DNA of 64,000 nt from Chthonomonadales bacterium (lineage in GTDB: Bacteria > Armatimonadota > Chthonomonadetes > Chthonomonadales > CAJBBX01), in contig DAIDHP010000001.1 of assembly GCA_027459625.1 (NCBI GenBank), forward strand, positions 124,001 through 188,000, written 5' to 3'. This document shows, in pieces, positions 23,481-33,881 of the stretch. The translations under genes were made by a program, and so were the position numbers. Each line of letters opens with the position of its first letter. Position 1 is the stretch's first letter. Below the pieces are notes generated by a model. That model worked only from the letters and a program-made list of their open reading frames with translations, had not been told where the DNA came from and searched no databases.

Positions 23481-25319
23481 CTACGCTCGCTTTTTTCGGT
23501 ACCCTGATTCCATCATATATTCGGAATTAAACCTCCGACGTCTCGCTTCAAACACGCAGGATCTCCCAAGATACCCCGCAATACGTCGCGGATTGTTCGC
23601 CTCCACCACCACCAGTCGCCCAATCCCATGCTCCACCATCCTTTTCACCGCCTCATAAAGCGTCTCGTTGGGCGTGCAGGTCAAAATAGCCTTGGAACCT
23701 GCATCCATGACTGTAATTTTATTGGCATTCTCGGAATTCATCGCCTGAAAGATATCTCCGACGGTTATTATCCCGCATATCTCATTTTTCTCATCCACAA
23801 TGCAGAACGCCTGATGTCCGGTTATGACGTGGGCTCGCGCACTTATTCGACGGGAAACCTCATCAATGCTCATCTTCTTGGGAATGGTAAGAACCGTTCG
23901 ATCCATCACCTCCCCTACGGTGATATTCATCAGCAGGTCGGTTTCATATCCGCTTTGAGGGATATTCAAACCACGCCTGGCTAGTTTTTCCGTCATTATG
24001 GAGTTTTGCATCCACGTCCTGCTGACTGCCTCTGCAATCGAACAGACAATCATCAATGGAAGTATCGCGTTGTAATCCCTTGTAATTTCGAAGGCGAATA
24101 TCATGAAGGCGAAGGGGGAGCGAGCCGCCGCACCAAACACAGCCCCCATCGCAACAAGGGCGTACGCCCCCGGGGCTAGGTGTGCAATCGGAATAAGACG
24201 ATCCATTCCAATAGCATATAGAGCCCCCATTGCGGAAGTCGCCATGAACATAGGGGCAAGCAAACCACCGGAGGTTCCGGAACCTAGAGAGATCAACAAC
24301 ACCAAGGATTTAAAGACCGCTATGGCGACCAGAATGTTCCCTGCGTAATGGTTGCGCAGTATGGAGGTGATGATATCATATCCAACCCCCAAAACCATTG
24401 GATGGAAATATCCTATCACACCAAGTCCCAACGCACCGATTGCCGGGAGCCACATCGAATTGATAGGGATGCACGCCATTCCGTCCTCAAACCAATACAG
24501 ACTTTTGCTGAACACCACCGCCGCCACGCCGCAGAACAGCCCGAGTAAAATATAGAAAGGAATTTGGGTGGGCATTCCAAAATCCGTGGTACTGAAGTCA
24601 AAAATGGGATTCGGTCCCAATAAAAGAATGTGCATCGTGGCACCAATGGCGCTGGCGATCACAATGGGGATAAAAGACCGAGTTTTGAACTCCAGCGCCA
24701 ATAGTTCGATCACCATTATCACCGCTGCGATAGGCGTGTTGAATATCGCCGCCATACCCGCGCCCGCCCCGCACGCAAGCAATGTGCGCCTCTCCACTGG
24801 AGTGGTGCTGATGAATTGGCCGCATAGTGATCCCAAAGCGGCGCCTGTCTGAATGATAGGCCCCTCGGCGCCGAACGGACCGCCGGTTCCAATGGCTATC
24901 GCGGCGGATAACGGCTTCAGAATCGCAACACGCAGGGAAATCCTGCTATCCTCAAAAAGCACAGCCTCCATGGCTTCGGGAATCCCATGACCAACGATTT
25001 TCGGCGTCCCGTACTTAGCCATCACACCTACGATCAAGCCGCCGATTACAGGGACCATTATCAACCATAAACCGATATGACTGCTGGCGGGGCTGATGAA
25101 CTGGAGCGAAAATCGATGAAAAAAGAAAATGTTTGTTAGAAAACCGATCAGGTAATAAAAAAGATACGCCACCACTCCGGCCAGCACGCCTATGATTATT
25201 GCGAGAAGCGAAATAAATAACAACCTATTCGGCTTATCTGTGTATTGTCCAAGAGAATTGGAAACACCTGAAACGAAGCCATCATTCCCGTTATCCACAA
25301 AACATCCTCCATCCAACAT
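23481..25319 (-). CDS. CLC-type chloride channel/transporter with tandem CBS domains
   Basis: GTGGPFGAEGPIIQTGAALGS, GSGTSGGLLAPMFM, GAVFGAAARSPFA; C-terminal paired CBS segments. Confidence 0.92.
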   Translation of the reverse strand: MLDGGCFVDNGNDGFVSGVSNSLGQYTDKPNRLLFISLLAIIIGVLAGVVAYLFYYLIGFLTNIFFFHRFSLQFISPASSHIGLWLIMVPVIGGLIVGVMAKYGTPKIVGHGIPEAMEAVLFEDSRISLRVAILKPLSAAIAIGTGGPFGAEGPIIQTGAALGSLCGQFISTTPVERRTLLACGAGAGMAAIFNTPIAAVIMVIELLALEFKTRSFIPIVIASAIGATMHILLLGPNPIFDFSTTDFGMPTQIPFYILLGLFCGVAAVVFSKSLYWFEDGMACIPINSMWLPAIGALGLGVIGYFHPMVLGVGYDIITSILRNHYAGNILVAIAVFKSLVLLISLGSGTSGGLLAPMFMATSAMGALYAIGMDRLIPIAHLAPGAYALVAMGAVFGAAARSPFAFMIFAFEITRDYNAILPLMIVCSIAEAVSRTWMQNSIMTEKLARRGLNIPQSGYETDLLMNITVGEVMDRTVLTIPKKMSIDEVSRRISARAHVITGHQAFCIVDEKNEICGIITVGDIFQAMNSENANKITVMDAGSKAILTCTPNETLYEAVKRMVEHGIGRLVVVEANNPRRIAGYLGRSCVFEARRRRFNSEYMMESGYRKKRA

Positions 25320-25512
25320 ACATCATCATGCCAGGCAATTTAACAGGTACTTGCATTATTCCAATATGGCTTTGCTATCAAAAGATACATATGCGATGTC
25401 AACCGTTTATTTTGATGGATGCAATCACCTCATTGGATATCAATCAGCACTACGTGTATTTGGATGAAAGGATTCCTTGCGGTTACACACCGCGAGTGGT
25501 GTGATAACTCGA

Positions 25513-26289
25513 CTAAGGCAGCCAGCCCGCGGACTCCGTTCCAGGCCATAACGTTGCAACAAACCTTCTGCCCGTAACACCGTCGGAAACATTTGAAGCC
25601 AGATAAAGAAGGGGAGGCACTATGATCTCGGGTTCAAGCAATTTAATCCTGAAAGTATCAGATATTGCGTCAGGAATCATCCCCGTGCGCGTAGCCCCGC
25701 CAGGAAGTAATGAATTCACCGTGACGCCTGTTCCGTTTAACTCTTGCGCCCAGATCACCGTTTCGGATTCCAATGCGGCTTTGGAGGGACCATACGGAGA
25801 AAAACCGACACGCTTCATAGTCTCGTAATTCATTGAAATATTGATGATACGACCCCATGCCGCTTCAATCATAGGGACGACCGCCGACCTTGCCATTAGG
25901 AATGGGCCATTCACATTGGTATCGATAAGCCTTCTCCATGCGTTTATATCCGTTTGCCAGAATTTCACGGGCTCCGTCATGAATTTTTCCGAGATAGTGC
26001 GCATTCCCCTCCCAGCGTTGTTCACAAGGATGTCCAGCCGTCCGAAACGCTTTATCGCCATGTCCACGACCCGCATGCAATCATCCGGGTCGGTCACATC
26101 CGCCCTCATAGCCAAAACAGAGTCGGGATATGATGCGGAAAGTTGATTAAGCTCATCCAGTCTTTGAGACGCTGTGCAGACAACCCTGCAACCCGCATCC
26201 ATTAACCCATTCGCAATGGCAAGGCCCAACCCTCTGCTTGCTCCCGTCACAATCGCTGTTCTGTCCTGTAAATCGGCGTATCCGTGCAT
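25513..26289 (-). CDS. Short-chain dehydrogenase/reductase
   Basis: TGASRGLGLAIA; NNAGRG; YGPSKAALE (YxxxK). Confidence 0.92.
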   Translation of the reverse strand: MHGYADLQDRTAIVTGASRGLGLAIANGLMDAGCRVVCTASQRLDELNQLSASYPDSVLAMRADVTDPDDCMRVVDMAIKRFGRLDILVNNAGRGMRTISEKFMTEPVKFWQTDINAWRRLIDTNVNGPFLMARSAVVPMIEAAWGRIINISMNYETMKRVGFSPYGPSKAALESETVIWAQELNGTGVTVNSLLPGGATRTGMIPDAISDTFRIKLLEPEIIVPPLLYLASNVSDGVTGRRFVATLWPGTESAGWLP

Positions 26290-26397
26290 TATTCGTTCCT
26301 TTATCCTTCTTCCATCATCGCATAATGGATAACCGCGTGCTTCGTATCTTTTTCGGTTGTTTTTTCCTTCCTCTTTATTTTACATATTTCTATATCG

Positions 26398-27507
26398 TCA
26401 TAGAATTCGTATGTAACAGTTACCCGGCAGTCTCCTGACCAAGCCATCCATCTCGAGCAATGTCATCTGCACGCCCGCATCCACCGTGCTCACCCCAGCC
26501 TCGGCGGAGAGAGTGTCTATGTGCTTAGGTGTAAGGCTTAAAAGACCCACAAGCTTTTTCTGAAGGGGGGGTAACTGCGATCCCGCTCCTTGTTCCATTT
26601 CCTTGGGACGCTCTAACACTAGGATGCCAAGCGTGTTGAGGATATCCTGAACGGTGGTCACAAGTGCGGCTCCGTCACGGATGAGGGCGTTGGTTCCGCG
26701 ACTGCCGGGACGGTCTATGTTACCAGGCACCGCCATCACCTCTTTTCCCTGCTCCGATGCGATGCTCGCCGTTAAAAGAGCGCCACTGCGATCCCCCGCC
26801 TCCACCACGACAACCCCCATCGCCAATGCGCTTATGATACGGTTCCGCATTGGAAAACGCCAAGGTTCCGGTTGAGCACCCGGAGGGAATTCCGTTATGA
26901 GCGCACCGAGATCTCTTTCCACCACCTTTTCAAAAATGGACACGTTCTCTCGCGGATAGGGAATATCCAATCCGCAACCATGGATGATGAGGGTCCTTCC
27001 GTTAGCGCGGATCGCCTCCTGATGCGCGATAGCGTCGATTCCGATAGCTCCGCCGCTAATGACCGTCAAACCAGCACCCGCCAACTCCTTGGCGAAGCGG
27101 GAGGTCACGCTGCGACCATAGGGTGACGCCTGGCGCGAGCCAACCAAAGCGACCGCGAACCGATCCTTTTCATCCATTCTGCCGCGCACGAAAAGCAATG
27201 GGGGCGGATCGGGAATGGTGCGTAACGACTGGGGATAGTTCTGGTCCAACCAGGAAATCACATTGATATTCTCACGGCTCATAAAATTTAGTTGCGAGGA
27301 ATCTGGGGCGTAAGAGGAATCCAGAACACGCATTGAAAAACGATCGGTCATACCCTTAACTGAAAGGATATGACCCTCCGAAGCGTTGAAGATTTCCTCC
27401 GGATTACCGAAGTATTCCAACAAATCCACCCCGAGGCGGGGTGGAAGTTGGAGGTTTGCCATACGAAGCCATAAATCCTTCATGGGATGCGCTTCCTTAA
27501 TGATCAA
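26398..27507 (-). CDS. dprA: DNA processing protein DprA
   Basis: VALVGSRQASPYGR, SGGAIGIDAIAHQEA, GCGLDIPYPREN, GALLTASIASEQGKEVMAVPGNI, C-terminal winged helix. Confidence 0.93.
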   Translation of the reverse strand: MIIKEAHPMKDLWLRMANLQLPPRLGVDLLEYFGNPEEIFNASEGHILSVKGMTDRFSMRVLDSSYAPDSSQLNFMSRENINVISWLDQNYPQSLRTIPDPPPLLFVRGRMDEKDRFAVALVGSRQASPYGRSVTSRFAKELAGAGLTVISGGAIGIDAIAHQEAIRANGRTLIIHGCGLDIPYPRENVSIFEKVVERDLGALITEFPPGAQPEPWRFPMRNRIISALAMGVVVVEAGDRSGALLTASIASEQGKEVMAVPGNIDRPGSRGTNALIRDGAALVTTVQDILNTLGILVLERPKEMEQGAGSQLPPLQKKLVGLLSLTPKHIDTLSAEAGVSTVDAGVQMTLLEMDGLVRRLPGNCYIRIL

Positions 27508-27558
27508 TCAAATGAAAGTCATACGATCAATAACTCAAGCGAGAAAAAACAATCGCTT

Positions 27559-29328
27559 TTATCGATAGCCTCCGCCATAACCGCCATAACCGCCACGGTA
27601 ACCGCCACCGCCACGGTAACCGCCACCGCGGTAACCGCCTCTTCCGCCGCGATAGCCACCGCCATAAGGATTGTTTCCTCCATAGGGGTTCCGACGATTG
27701 TAAGGCTGAGTCACAACATTAGGTTTCACGGTTTTGGCGATGCTGTTATCCACGATGAAACTCCATGACTTTGTAGCGACATTGCCTCGCCAATCAGCAA
27801 CGGAGAGGGTGATCTCATGCCGCCCGTTGGTCAAGGGGTGAACCGCGCTGGCATCCGTCGGAGCCACGGTTTCATATTCCAAAAGACAGGTGCTCGGGTC
27901 GTATGTATAGCCAGGCTTTTCGCTGGGTTGACCCGTATATTGATCTCTCTCAGGTTTCTTGGGAATTGTATCCCCGTCGATAGTGAATTGGATGCTATCC
28001 GGATTTACCCCGGAACCAACATCCTCGATCTTCGCTTGAAAGTGAACAGGCGGGGTTCCATTAATAATCCATCCTATTTCCGGCACAACATCGCTGATAA
28101 CCGGCGGAGTGGTATCCAAAGCGGAATTGCTGAATTTTGTAAGTGTTCCATCATCCGCCAATACGTACAAGGAGGAACCATCCGCAACGGGCGCCGCTCC
28201 GACATTCGCATAATCGGGAATATAATCCGGATTTGGGGTGGAGGGAGCTATGTCGTAAATCCATTTGATCGCACCGGTTTGTGTGTCTATGGCGTAAAGC
28301 AATCCCTGAATGGTTCCGACAAATAATAGGTTGCCGCAAATCGTAGGCGGTGCGATAACATCGTATTTCAGCTTAGGCCATTTTTTCCATAGAACTTGTC
28401 CCGTGGTGGGATTGAAGGCGTAAACGGTATGGTTATCGGATACGACGTAAATCCCCTGCGCTGAAATGGCGGGACTCGCCGCGATATCATCCGGGAGCAG
28501 CTGGGTCCATTTGCTGGCTCCGCTTCGAGCGAACAGACAGTGCAACTTGGATCCACTCGGAACATATATAAAATCCCCTTGGGCCAGCAGATTGATCCCT
28601 TGCACGCTATCGGATAATCGGTAACGCCACGTTTCTCTACCAGTCGCCAAATTTGCGGCATGCACCACCTGATCCAAGGACATGGCGAAAATCATGTCAT
28701 CCGTGATGCAGGGAGATCCTTGTATCTCATCGTTAGCCTTGAAGCCAAGCCAACTTTTCACCTGATCGCCAGTTTTCGCGTCCACTGCGTAAAAATTACC
28801 TGACTCGTTTCCAAAATAGAGCACTCCTTGATAAAGGATAGGAGAGCATCCGATACTGCTGTGCGTGTCGAAAATCCAAACCTCGGCGCCAGTATCCTTG
28901 CGCAATGCGTAAAGCTTTCCGTTATCGGCGCCGAAATAGATCATCGTATCCCCGATGGCGGGAGTGGTGTGAATGCCGGCGGTTAACGGAGCATCGGCGG
29001 GATATTTCCATTCCAATGCGCCGGTTTTTTTATTCAGAGCGTAAACGCGGCTTACGGAGATGAAATAGACTGTGTCGCCCGAAACTGCAGGGCTACAAGG
29101 ATTATAGGGAGACATCTTGGAGGTGTATTGCCAATCGACTGATAGAGGCAGAGTGACATCCGCATGGTAATCCCCGGATTGCCTGATGTCTCCCCTAGCC
29201 ATTAGCGTATCCGCTTTGACCCCTGTAACCGATAGAGCAAACAACATACACGTTATAACCCCAACCCACCCGCTGAGCGTCCTTATAACGGTGTGTTTAA
29301 GCTGATTATTCATATGCATGGTAGTCAT
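27559..29328 (-). CDS. Exported PQQ-like beta-propeller repeat protein with Gly/Tyr/Arg-rich C-terminal tail
   Basis: Signal peptide; repeated VYALNKKTGALEWKY / LYALRKDTGAEVWIF / FYAVDAKTGDQVKSW units; tail GGYRGGRGGYRGGGYRGGGGYRGGYGGYGGGYR. Confidence 0.85.
   Translation of the reverse strand: MTTMHMNNQLKHTVIRTLSGWVGVITCMLFALSVTGVKADTLMARGDIRQSGDYHADVTLPLSVDWQYTSKMSPYNPCSPAVSGDTVYFISVSRVYALNKKTGALEWKYPADAPLTAGIHTTPAIGDTMIYFGADNGKLYALRKDTGAEVWIFDTHSSIGCSPILYQGVLYFGNESGNFYAVDAKTGDQVKSWLGFKANDEIQGSPCITDDMIFAMSLDQVVHAANLATGRETWRYRLSDSVQGINLLAQGDFIYVPSGSKLHCLFARSGASKWTQLLPDDIAASPAISAQGIYVVSDNHTVYAFNPTTGQVLWKKWPKLKYDVIAPPTICGNLLFVGTIQGLLYAIDTQTGAIKWIYDIAPSTPNPDYIPDYANVGAAPVADGSSLYVLADDGTLTKFSNSALDTTPPVISDVVPEIGWIINGTPPVHFQAKIEDVGSGVNPDSIQFTIDGDTIPKKPERDQYTGQPSEKPGYTYDPSTCLLEYETVAPTDASAVHPLTNGRHEITLSVADWRGNVATKSWSFIVDNSIAKTVKPNVVTQPYNRRNPYGGNNPYGGGYRGGRGGYRGGGYRGGGGYRGGYGGYGGGYR
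27560..27675. repeat. Low-complexity (CCGCCATAACCGCCACGGTAA)-type repeat encoding the RGG/GYR tail
   Basis: Visible degenerate short tandem repeats. Confidence 0.8.
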
Positions 29329-29448
29329 TCATCTCCCTTTGGAGTAGGAACTTAAGAGGGTTGCCGGCTAGTGAATGGCGTGGTGCGCATACACCCCATA
29401 GCCAGACAAGAACGAACCGTGAAAGACACGTTCGTATCTCCTTGTACC

Positions 29449-29477
29449 AGTATAGCGAAACGGATTTATCCTGTCAA
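29449..29477 (-). promoter_or_regulatory. Sigma70-type promoter for the PQQ-propeller gene (TTGACA-17-TATACT)
   Basis: Minus strand TTGACA GGATAAATCCGTTTCGC TATACT, about 120 bp upstream of start. Confidence 0.7.
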
Positions 29478-29796
29478 GTACCAAATGGAAAGATATGAAA
29501 CTCAATATCATATACATCTCTATTTCCGCTTGATGAGTATTATTTTCCATGTTGATCTTATACGAACGGAATCAGTTTTTTCATTTCCCACACTAATGAT
29601 ATCCACCGTTTGGATTTTACAAAAGCAGGTGCGGAACGCGCAATCCCTTCGTATTGAACGGTGACATGCCATGGTTGCGCATTCGACGCGTCATGGAATA
29701 GCTTTCCAACGTTTTCTCTTTAGTCTTTCGAGCGGGCTTCACTCCATATGAAGATTGTGACGCTTCTCTCGTATAATACATGAATAGGAGTTTCTC

Positions 29797-30555
29797 ATGC
29801 AAGGGATAGATCAGGATGGATTATCCGTTCATTACCGCCTCAGTCCGGAACAAATAGAGAGCTATCAAACCGAGGGCTATCTTTTGTACCGCCAACCTGT
29901 TTTTTCGCCGATTAAGTTCTATAGATTGCAGGATATCTTTGAAGAGGATTTGCGAAAATACGGTGAGGATAATCTGGACACAATTCATTTTCGAGACGAA
30001 CGACTTTTGGAATACCTGCTATCCGATGAAGTGTTGGATCTAGTGGAACCTCTGGTGGGTCCGAACATAGGGTTATGGAGCAGTCACTTCATTTCAAAAC
30101 CTCCTCATACTGGCAAGGCCACCCCATGGCATGAGGATTCAGCCTATTGGAAAGGCAGGATATCCACCATGGCTGGGATATGCACTGTCTGGCTGGCGAT
30201 GGATGCGGTGATGCCAGAAAACGGATGCATGCGCGTTATTCCCCGCACCCATTCCGGTGGTTTTTCCGAATACGAGCCAGTGGACGCGTCAAAGAATATT
30301 TTCGACTCGCAGATCAAACCAGACCTGATAGATGATACAAAGGCGGTCTATTTTACGCTCAATCCGAATGAATGCAGTTTGCATGAGGCTCGTCTTATCC
30401 ATGGCGCCCAGGCGAACACTTCGGACAGGCGCCGCGCGGGCTATACCATGCGTTATTTTCCAACGTCCAGTTATATCATCCCCGATACGAACAAGGGACA
30501 CATGATATGGCTCGCGCGTGGAAAGGATATTGCAGGAAACAAATATGTAAATTGA
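29797..30555 (+). CDS. Phytanoyl-CoA dioxygenase (PhyH) family protein
   Basis: PWHEDSAYW (HxD), late LIHGAQANTSDRRRAGYTMRYFPTS (distal His/Arg). Confidence 0.88.
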   Translation: MQGIDQDGLSVHYRLSPEQIESYQTEGYLLYRQPVFSPIKFYRLQDIFEEDLRKYGEDNLDTIHFRDERLLEYLLSDEVLDLVEPLVGPNIGLWSSHFISKPPHTGKATPWHEDSAYWKGRISTMAGICTVWLAMDAVMPENGCMRVIPRTHSGGFSEYEPVDASKNIFDSQIKPDLIDDTKAVYFTLNPNECSLHEARLIHGAQANTSDRRRAGYTMRYFPTSSYIIPDTNKGHMIWLARGKDIAGNKYVN

Positions 30556-30565
30556 ATGTCACCCC

Positions 30566-32833
30566 TCATGCAGCTTGAGACTGGGTAGCGAGGATTTCCT
30601 CCGTCAAGTCTATATTGTTCAGCGCCTCCTGATGGTTGGGCATCAAGTCGAGAACCCTCCGCCACGCCTGACAGGCGTTTTGATACTGCTTCAGTTGAAA
30701 GAAACAGTTGCCCAGCACGAAGAATCCTCCCGCATTGCCTGGGTCTCTTTTCAAACCCTCTCCAAGAAAACGCGCGGATTGCACATAGAGACCGCCTTGA
30801 TATAAAAGGTCCGCAGCGTTGAAATAGGCGTTGGCGCATTGGGAATTGGAAAGAATCGCTTGCGAAAAGCATTTCAATGCGGCATCCTTCTCCCCCATTT
30901 TAACCAACACTCGCCCAAGGTTTATCTTGAGATCCGCAGATGTTGGATCCATTTCCACCGCCTTCCGATACGCCGCCAACGCTTCGTCATATTGCGCCAA
31001 TCGATCCGCGCAATCGGCGAAACGCGCCACCACTCGACTCATGCCTTTTTCGCCCTTGTATGCCCGTAAGAGATGAGGATATGCGTCAAGATACTCCCCC
31101 CTGTCATAGTGCAGGACGCCAAGTCTCACAAGCCCTTCCTCATGCCCCGGGGCGACCTCCATCAGCATTTGCAAATAGGGTATGGCCTCCTCATCCCTGT
31201 TTTGCTCCATCAGCGCATCCGATAGGAAGAATAATCCGTCCTCAAATGTTGGTCTCTCCTCGATGGATTCCCGTGCGTATCGCTCCGTCGATTTCCAGTC
31301 CTTGCGTGCGTGTGAGACTAAAGCCAAGCCGAACAAGCATTTATAACCCGAAGCCGCGCTGTCGCCTATTTGAACAAAGATAGCGGAGGAGGTCTGTCCG
31401 CGTTTTCGAGCCAGCTTGAAATGGCGTTCCGCCATATCAAGCATCCCCTTTTGAAGATATGCATGGGCTCTTTCGAAATCCAAGGTGGAGGATTTTATCC
31501 CCATTTTCTCCGCACGGTCAGCCACGGCTATCATTTCATTGAATCGATGCAAGTTATGCAATGATGCGACCCAGGTGGAGTAGAGCGATATGACATATTC
31601 TTCTGTAAAGGATAATCCCTCCGCCGCCTTCTCCAACCAGTAAATCGCCTCCTCATACCGTTTGGAGGCGAAATAGGCGTTCCCGAGGTTGAACATATTG
31701 AACCCGCGAAGCCCCGTAAGATTCTCATCATCCACATCCCTGTGCAGCATGCGGATGAACCTTTCATACTTGTTCCTTCCCTCCATTAGGTCATCCAAGT
31801 ATCCGTAATGACTTAAATTCACATGAGACATCACAAACTGATATCCAAGGGAATGCAGGGAGGGCATCACCTGTTCGTGCACTCTGCCAATGAACCGCGT
31901 TTCGGGTGTTATGCGGAACAACCGTACGGCGCGATGCCAAAAAGCGTCCGGATTATTCCGGTCACCGATATAGTTGCGGAAATTCACCATAAAGCCACCG
32001 GTATTATCCGCAGCGTTGGCGATTAGGGAGCGAACAAGGTCTTTCTGTCCCTTGTCCAATCTCTCATCCGCATCTATCCAAAGCGCCCAGTTCCCCGTCG
32101 CTTTGGCAAGCGACGCATTGCGCGCATCGGAAAAATCCTCGTTCCATGGAATTTCGATGCAAACGGCGCCATACTCTTTCGCAATCCGCATGGATCCGTC
32201 TGTGGAGCCTGTGTCCGCGATGACGATCTCATCAGCCACATCCTTGACGCTTTCCAAACACTCGCGAAGATATTGCTCCTCATCCTTCACGATCATAATC
32301 ACCGATAGCTTCGGCTTTTGCCTGGAATTTGAAATCTCCTCGCGTAAGAGGGAATCCGCCCGGAGTGTCAATGCTTTCAACCGCGCGTATTCGGGATCTT
32401 TTTTGGCTTTGCCTTCCGTACGGCCTTTGCGAATCCTACGAGCCTCCTTAACGATAACGCCCCTGATTCGCTCCACCGTCCGTCTTATCTCGGGGCTATC
32501 AGGAGAGAGCGCAATCGAGTCTAAGGCGTGCTCCATCGCTTCCTCATACGCCCTTTTTTCCAATAGAACGAATGCCAGATTATGCGAAAAGTCGCGGTTG
32601 TCCGGGCAGTTATCCAGTCCGTGACGAAACGCCTCCTCCGCCTCTTTCATCCCGCCTAATTTCATGTGCGCAACCCCACGAGCGTTCCACAAATCCCAAT
32701 CATCGGGACGATCCTTCAAGCATTCGTCTATATGGATCAGCGCTTCCTCCCATCTGCCGGAACGCGTAAGAGCGATCGCCTCTTGCTTTTTATCCTCGTA
32801 ATCAGCGGTTTTCTCGTTTATTTTCAGTCCCAT
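30566..32833 (-). CDS. TPR-repeat protein with embedded GT2 glycosyltransferase domain
   Basis: N- and C-terminal TPRs flanking KLSVIMIVKDEEQYLRECLESVKDVADEIVIADTGSTDGSMRIAKEYGA...WALWIDADERLD; start taken at ATG 32833 (ORF track extends to 32983). Confidence 0.88.
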   Translation of the reverse strand: MGLKINEKTADYEDKKQEAIALTRSGRWEEALIHIDECLKDRPDDWDLWNARGVAHMKLGGMKEAEEAFRHGLDNCPDNRDFSHNLAFVLLEKRAYEEAMEHALDSIALSPDSPEIRRTVERIRGVIVKEARRIRKGRTEGKAKKDPEYARLKALTLRADSLLREEISNSRQKPKLSVIMIVKDEEQYLRECLESVKDVADEIVIADTGSTDGSMRIAKEYGAVCIEIPWNEDFSDARNASLAKATGNWALWIDADERLDKGQKDLVRSLIANAADNTGGFMVNFRNYIGDRNNPDAFWHRAVRLFRITPETRFIGRVHEQVMPSLHSLGYQFVMSHVNLSHYGYLDDLMEGRNKYERFIRMLHRDVDDENLTGLRGFNMFNLGNAYFASKRYEEAIYWLEKAAEGLSFTEEYVISLYSTWVASLHNLHRFNEMIAVADRAEKMGIKSSTLDFERAHAYLQKGMLDMAERHFKLARKRGQTSSAIFVQIGDSAASGYKCLFGLALVSHARKDWKSTERYARESIEERPTFEDGLFFLSDALMEQNRDEEAIPYLQMLMEVAPGHEEGLVRLGVLHYDRGEYLDAYPHLLRAYKGEKGMSRVVARFADCADRLAQYDEALAAYRKAVEMDPTSADLKINLGRVLVKMGEKDAALKCFSQAILSNSQCANAYFNAADLLYQGGLYVQSARFLGEGLKRDPGNAGGFFVLGNCFFQLKQYQNACQAWRRVLDLMPNHQEALNNIDLTEEILATQSQAA

Positions 32834-32849
32834 GGACCACTCCTTTTCT

Positions 32850-33881
32850 TCATGCGGCGAGCGGAAATCGTGAAAAATCAAAGCAGCGGAGAGAGTAACG
32901 CTTCTCGAGATGCGTATCCAACGGTCCTCCGCATAAAGGGATGTAAAACTCCCCTTCCAACGCCACACTATTGATGATTTCAATTTCGGGTGCGTTTTCA
33001 GGCTTCATATTTCGTTGATCAAGGTAATCCGACACAATTTGAAACACCTCGCGAGTATCGCTATTTGTCAAATCCCCAGCGTAAAGCGACAGGAGACAAT
33101 CCTTATTTCCGGAGTGAGATTGGATATATGTATCCAACAATGGCATCCAGGTGCCTCGGTTCTCCCAATCAGGGGCGGCGAACCATCGCACTTCACGATC
33201 CGGTAGGCAGGATTTGAAGGCACTGAGTTCCATGAAATAGGCGGTGAGGGAGGGAGAGGAAATGCGGCACATCATTCCGCTCTGGAAAGCGAACCTATTC
33301 GCTGCTTGAAGCATGGATACGTTCAATCTCCCGGCATAAAGCAATATGATCCCTGTCGGGGAAATCATTGATTGCCAGTCATGCAAGGTACGCAGATATC
33401 CTTCGAAGGTTTTCATTTCACTGATGACAAGCAAGTCCACGCTTTCCGGCTCATATTCCGCGATAGCTTCGGAACTCTCCATACGTGATATCGCAATGAT
33501 ATGCTCGATATCGGTCCGCTTCAAGTGTTCCTTGATTGTCCCATGCGGCTGATCTCTCATTTGAGCATGATCACGATCGGTTCTTCTCCCCGAGCCCCCG
33601 CTTAAACGCTGATATTGAACTTGGTTTTTATTCTGCGCCTTGAGTCCCATGCCGATTATCACGGCTGGACGCGTATCCTCGCCTCCCAATTCAACCACTA
33701 TCCCCTCATCCCGCACCCTCACGCTTAATTCGAGAAGATATTCCATATCATGCATTTGCAGGTCCCGGGAGATAACCCTTGGGATATCGATGCGAACAGA
33801 AGGTGTCCTCTGAGGATAAAATGATATGTTTTCCTCTTTGTTGAGTACACACTGCAGGGAATCCACTTTGATAAGAGACAT
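32850..33881 (-). CDS. Uncharacterised protein, possibly a divergent Rossmann/SAM-methyltransferase-like fold
   Basis: IVVELGGEDTRPAVIIGMG and VDLLVISEMKTFEGYLRTLHDWQSMISPTGIILLYAG resemble a methyltransferase core with non-canonical motifs. Confidence 0.4.
   Translation of the reverse strand: MSLIKVDSLQCVLNKEENISFYPQRTPSVRIDIPRVISRDLQMHDMEYLLELSVRVRDEGIVVELGGEDTRPAVIIGMGLKAQNKNQVQYQRLSGGSGRRTDRDHAQMRDQPHGTIKEHLKRTDIEHIIAISRMESSEAIAEYEPESVDLLVISEMKTFEGYLRTLHDWQSMISPTGIILLYAGRLNVSMLQAANRFAFQSGMMCRISSPSLTAYFMELSAFKSCLPDREVRWFAAPDWENRGTWMPLLDTYIQSHSGNKDCLLSLYAGDLTNSDTREVFQIVSDYLDQRNMKPENAPEIEIINSVALEGEFYIPLCGGPLDTHLEKRYSLRCFDFSRFPLAA

Noticed and set aside
27487-27768. 93-aa ORF rich in Ala/Thr (ITATVTATATVTATAVTA)
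   Set aside because: Antisense reading of the RGG-tail repeat.
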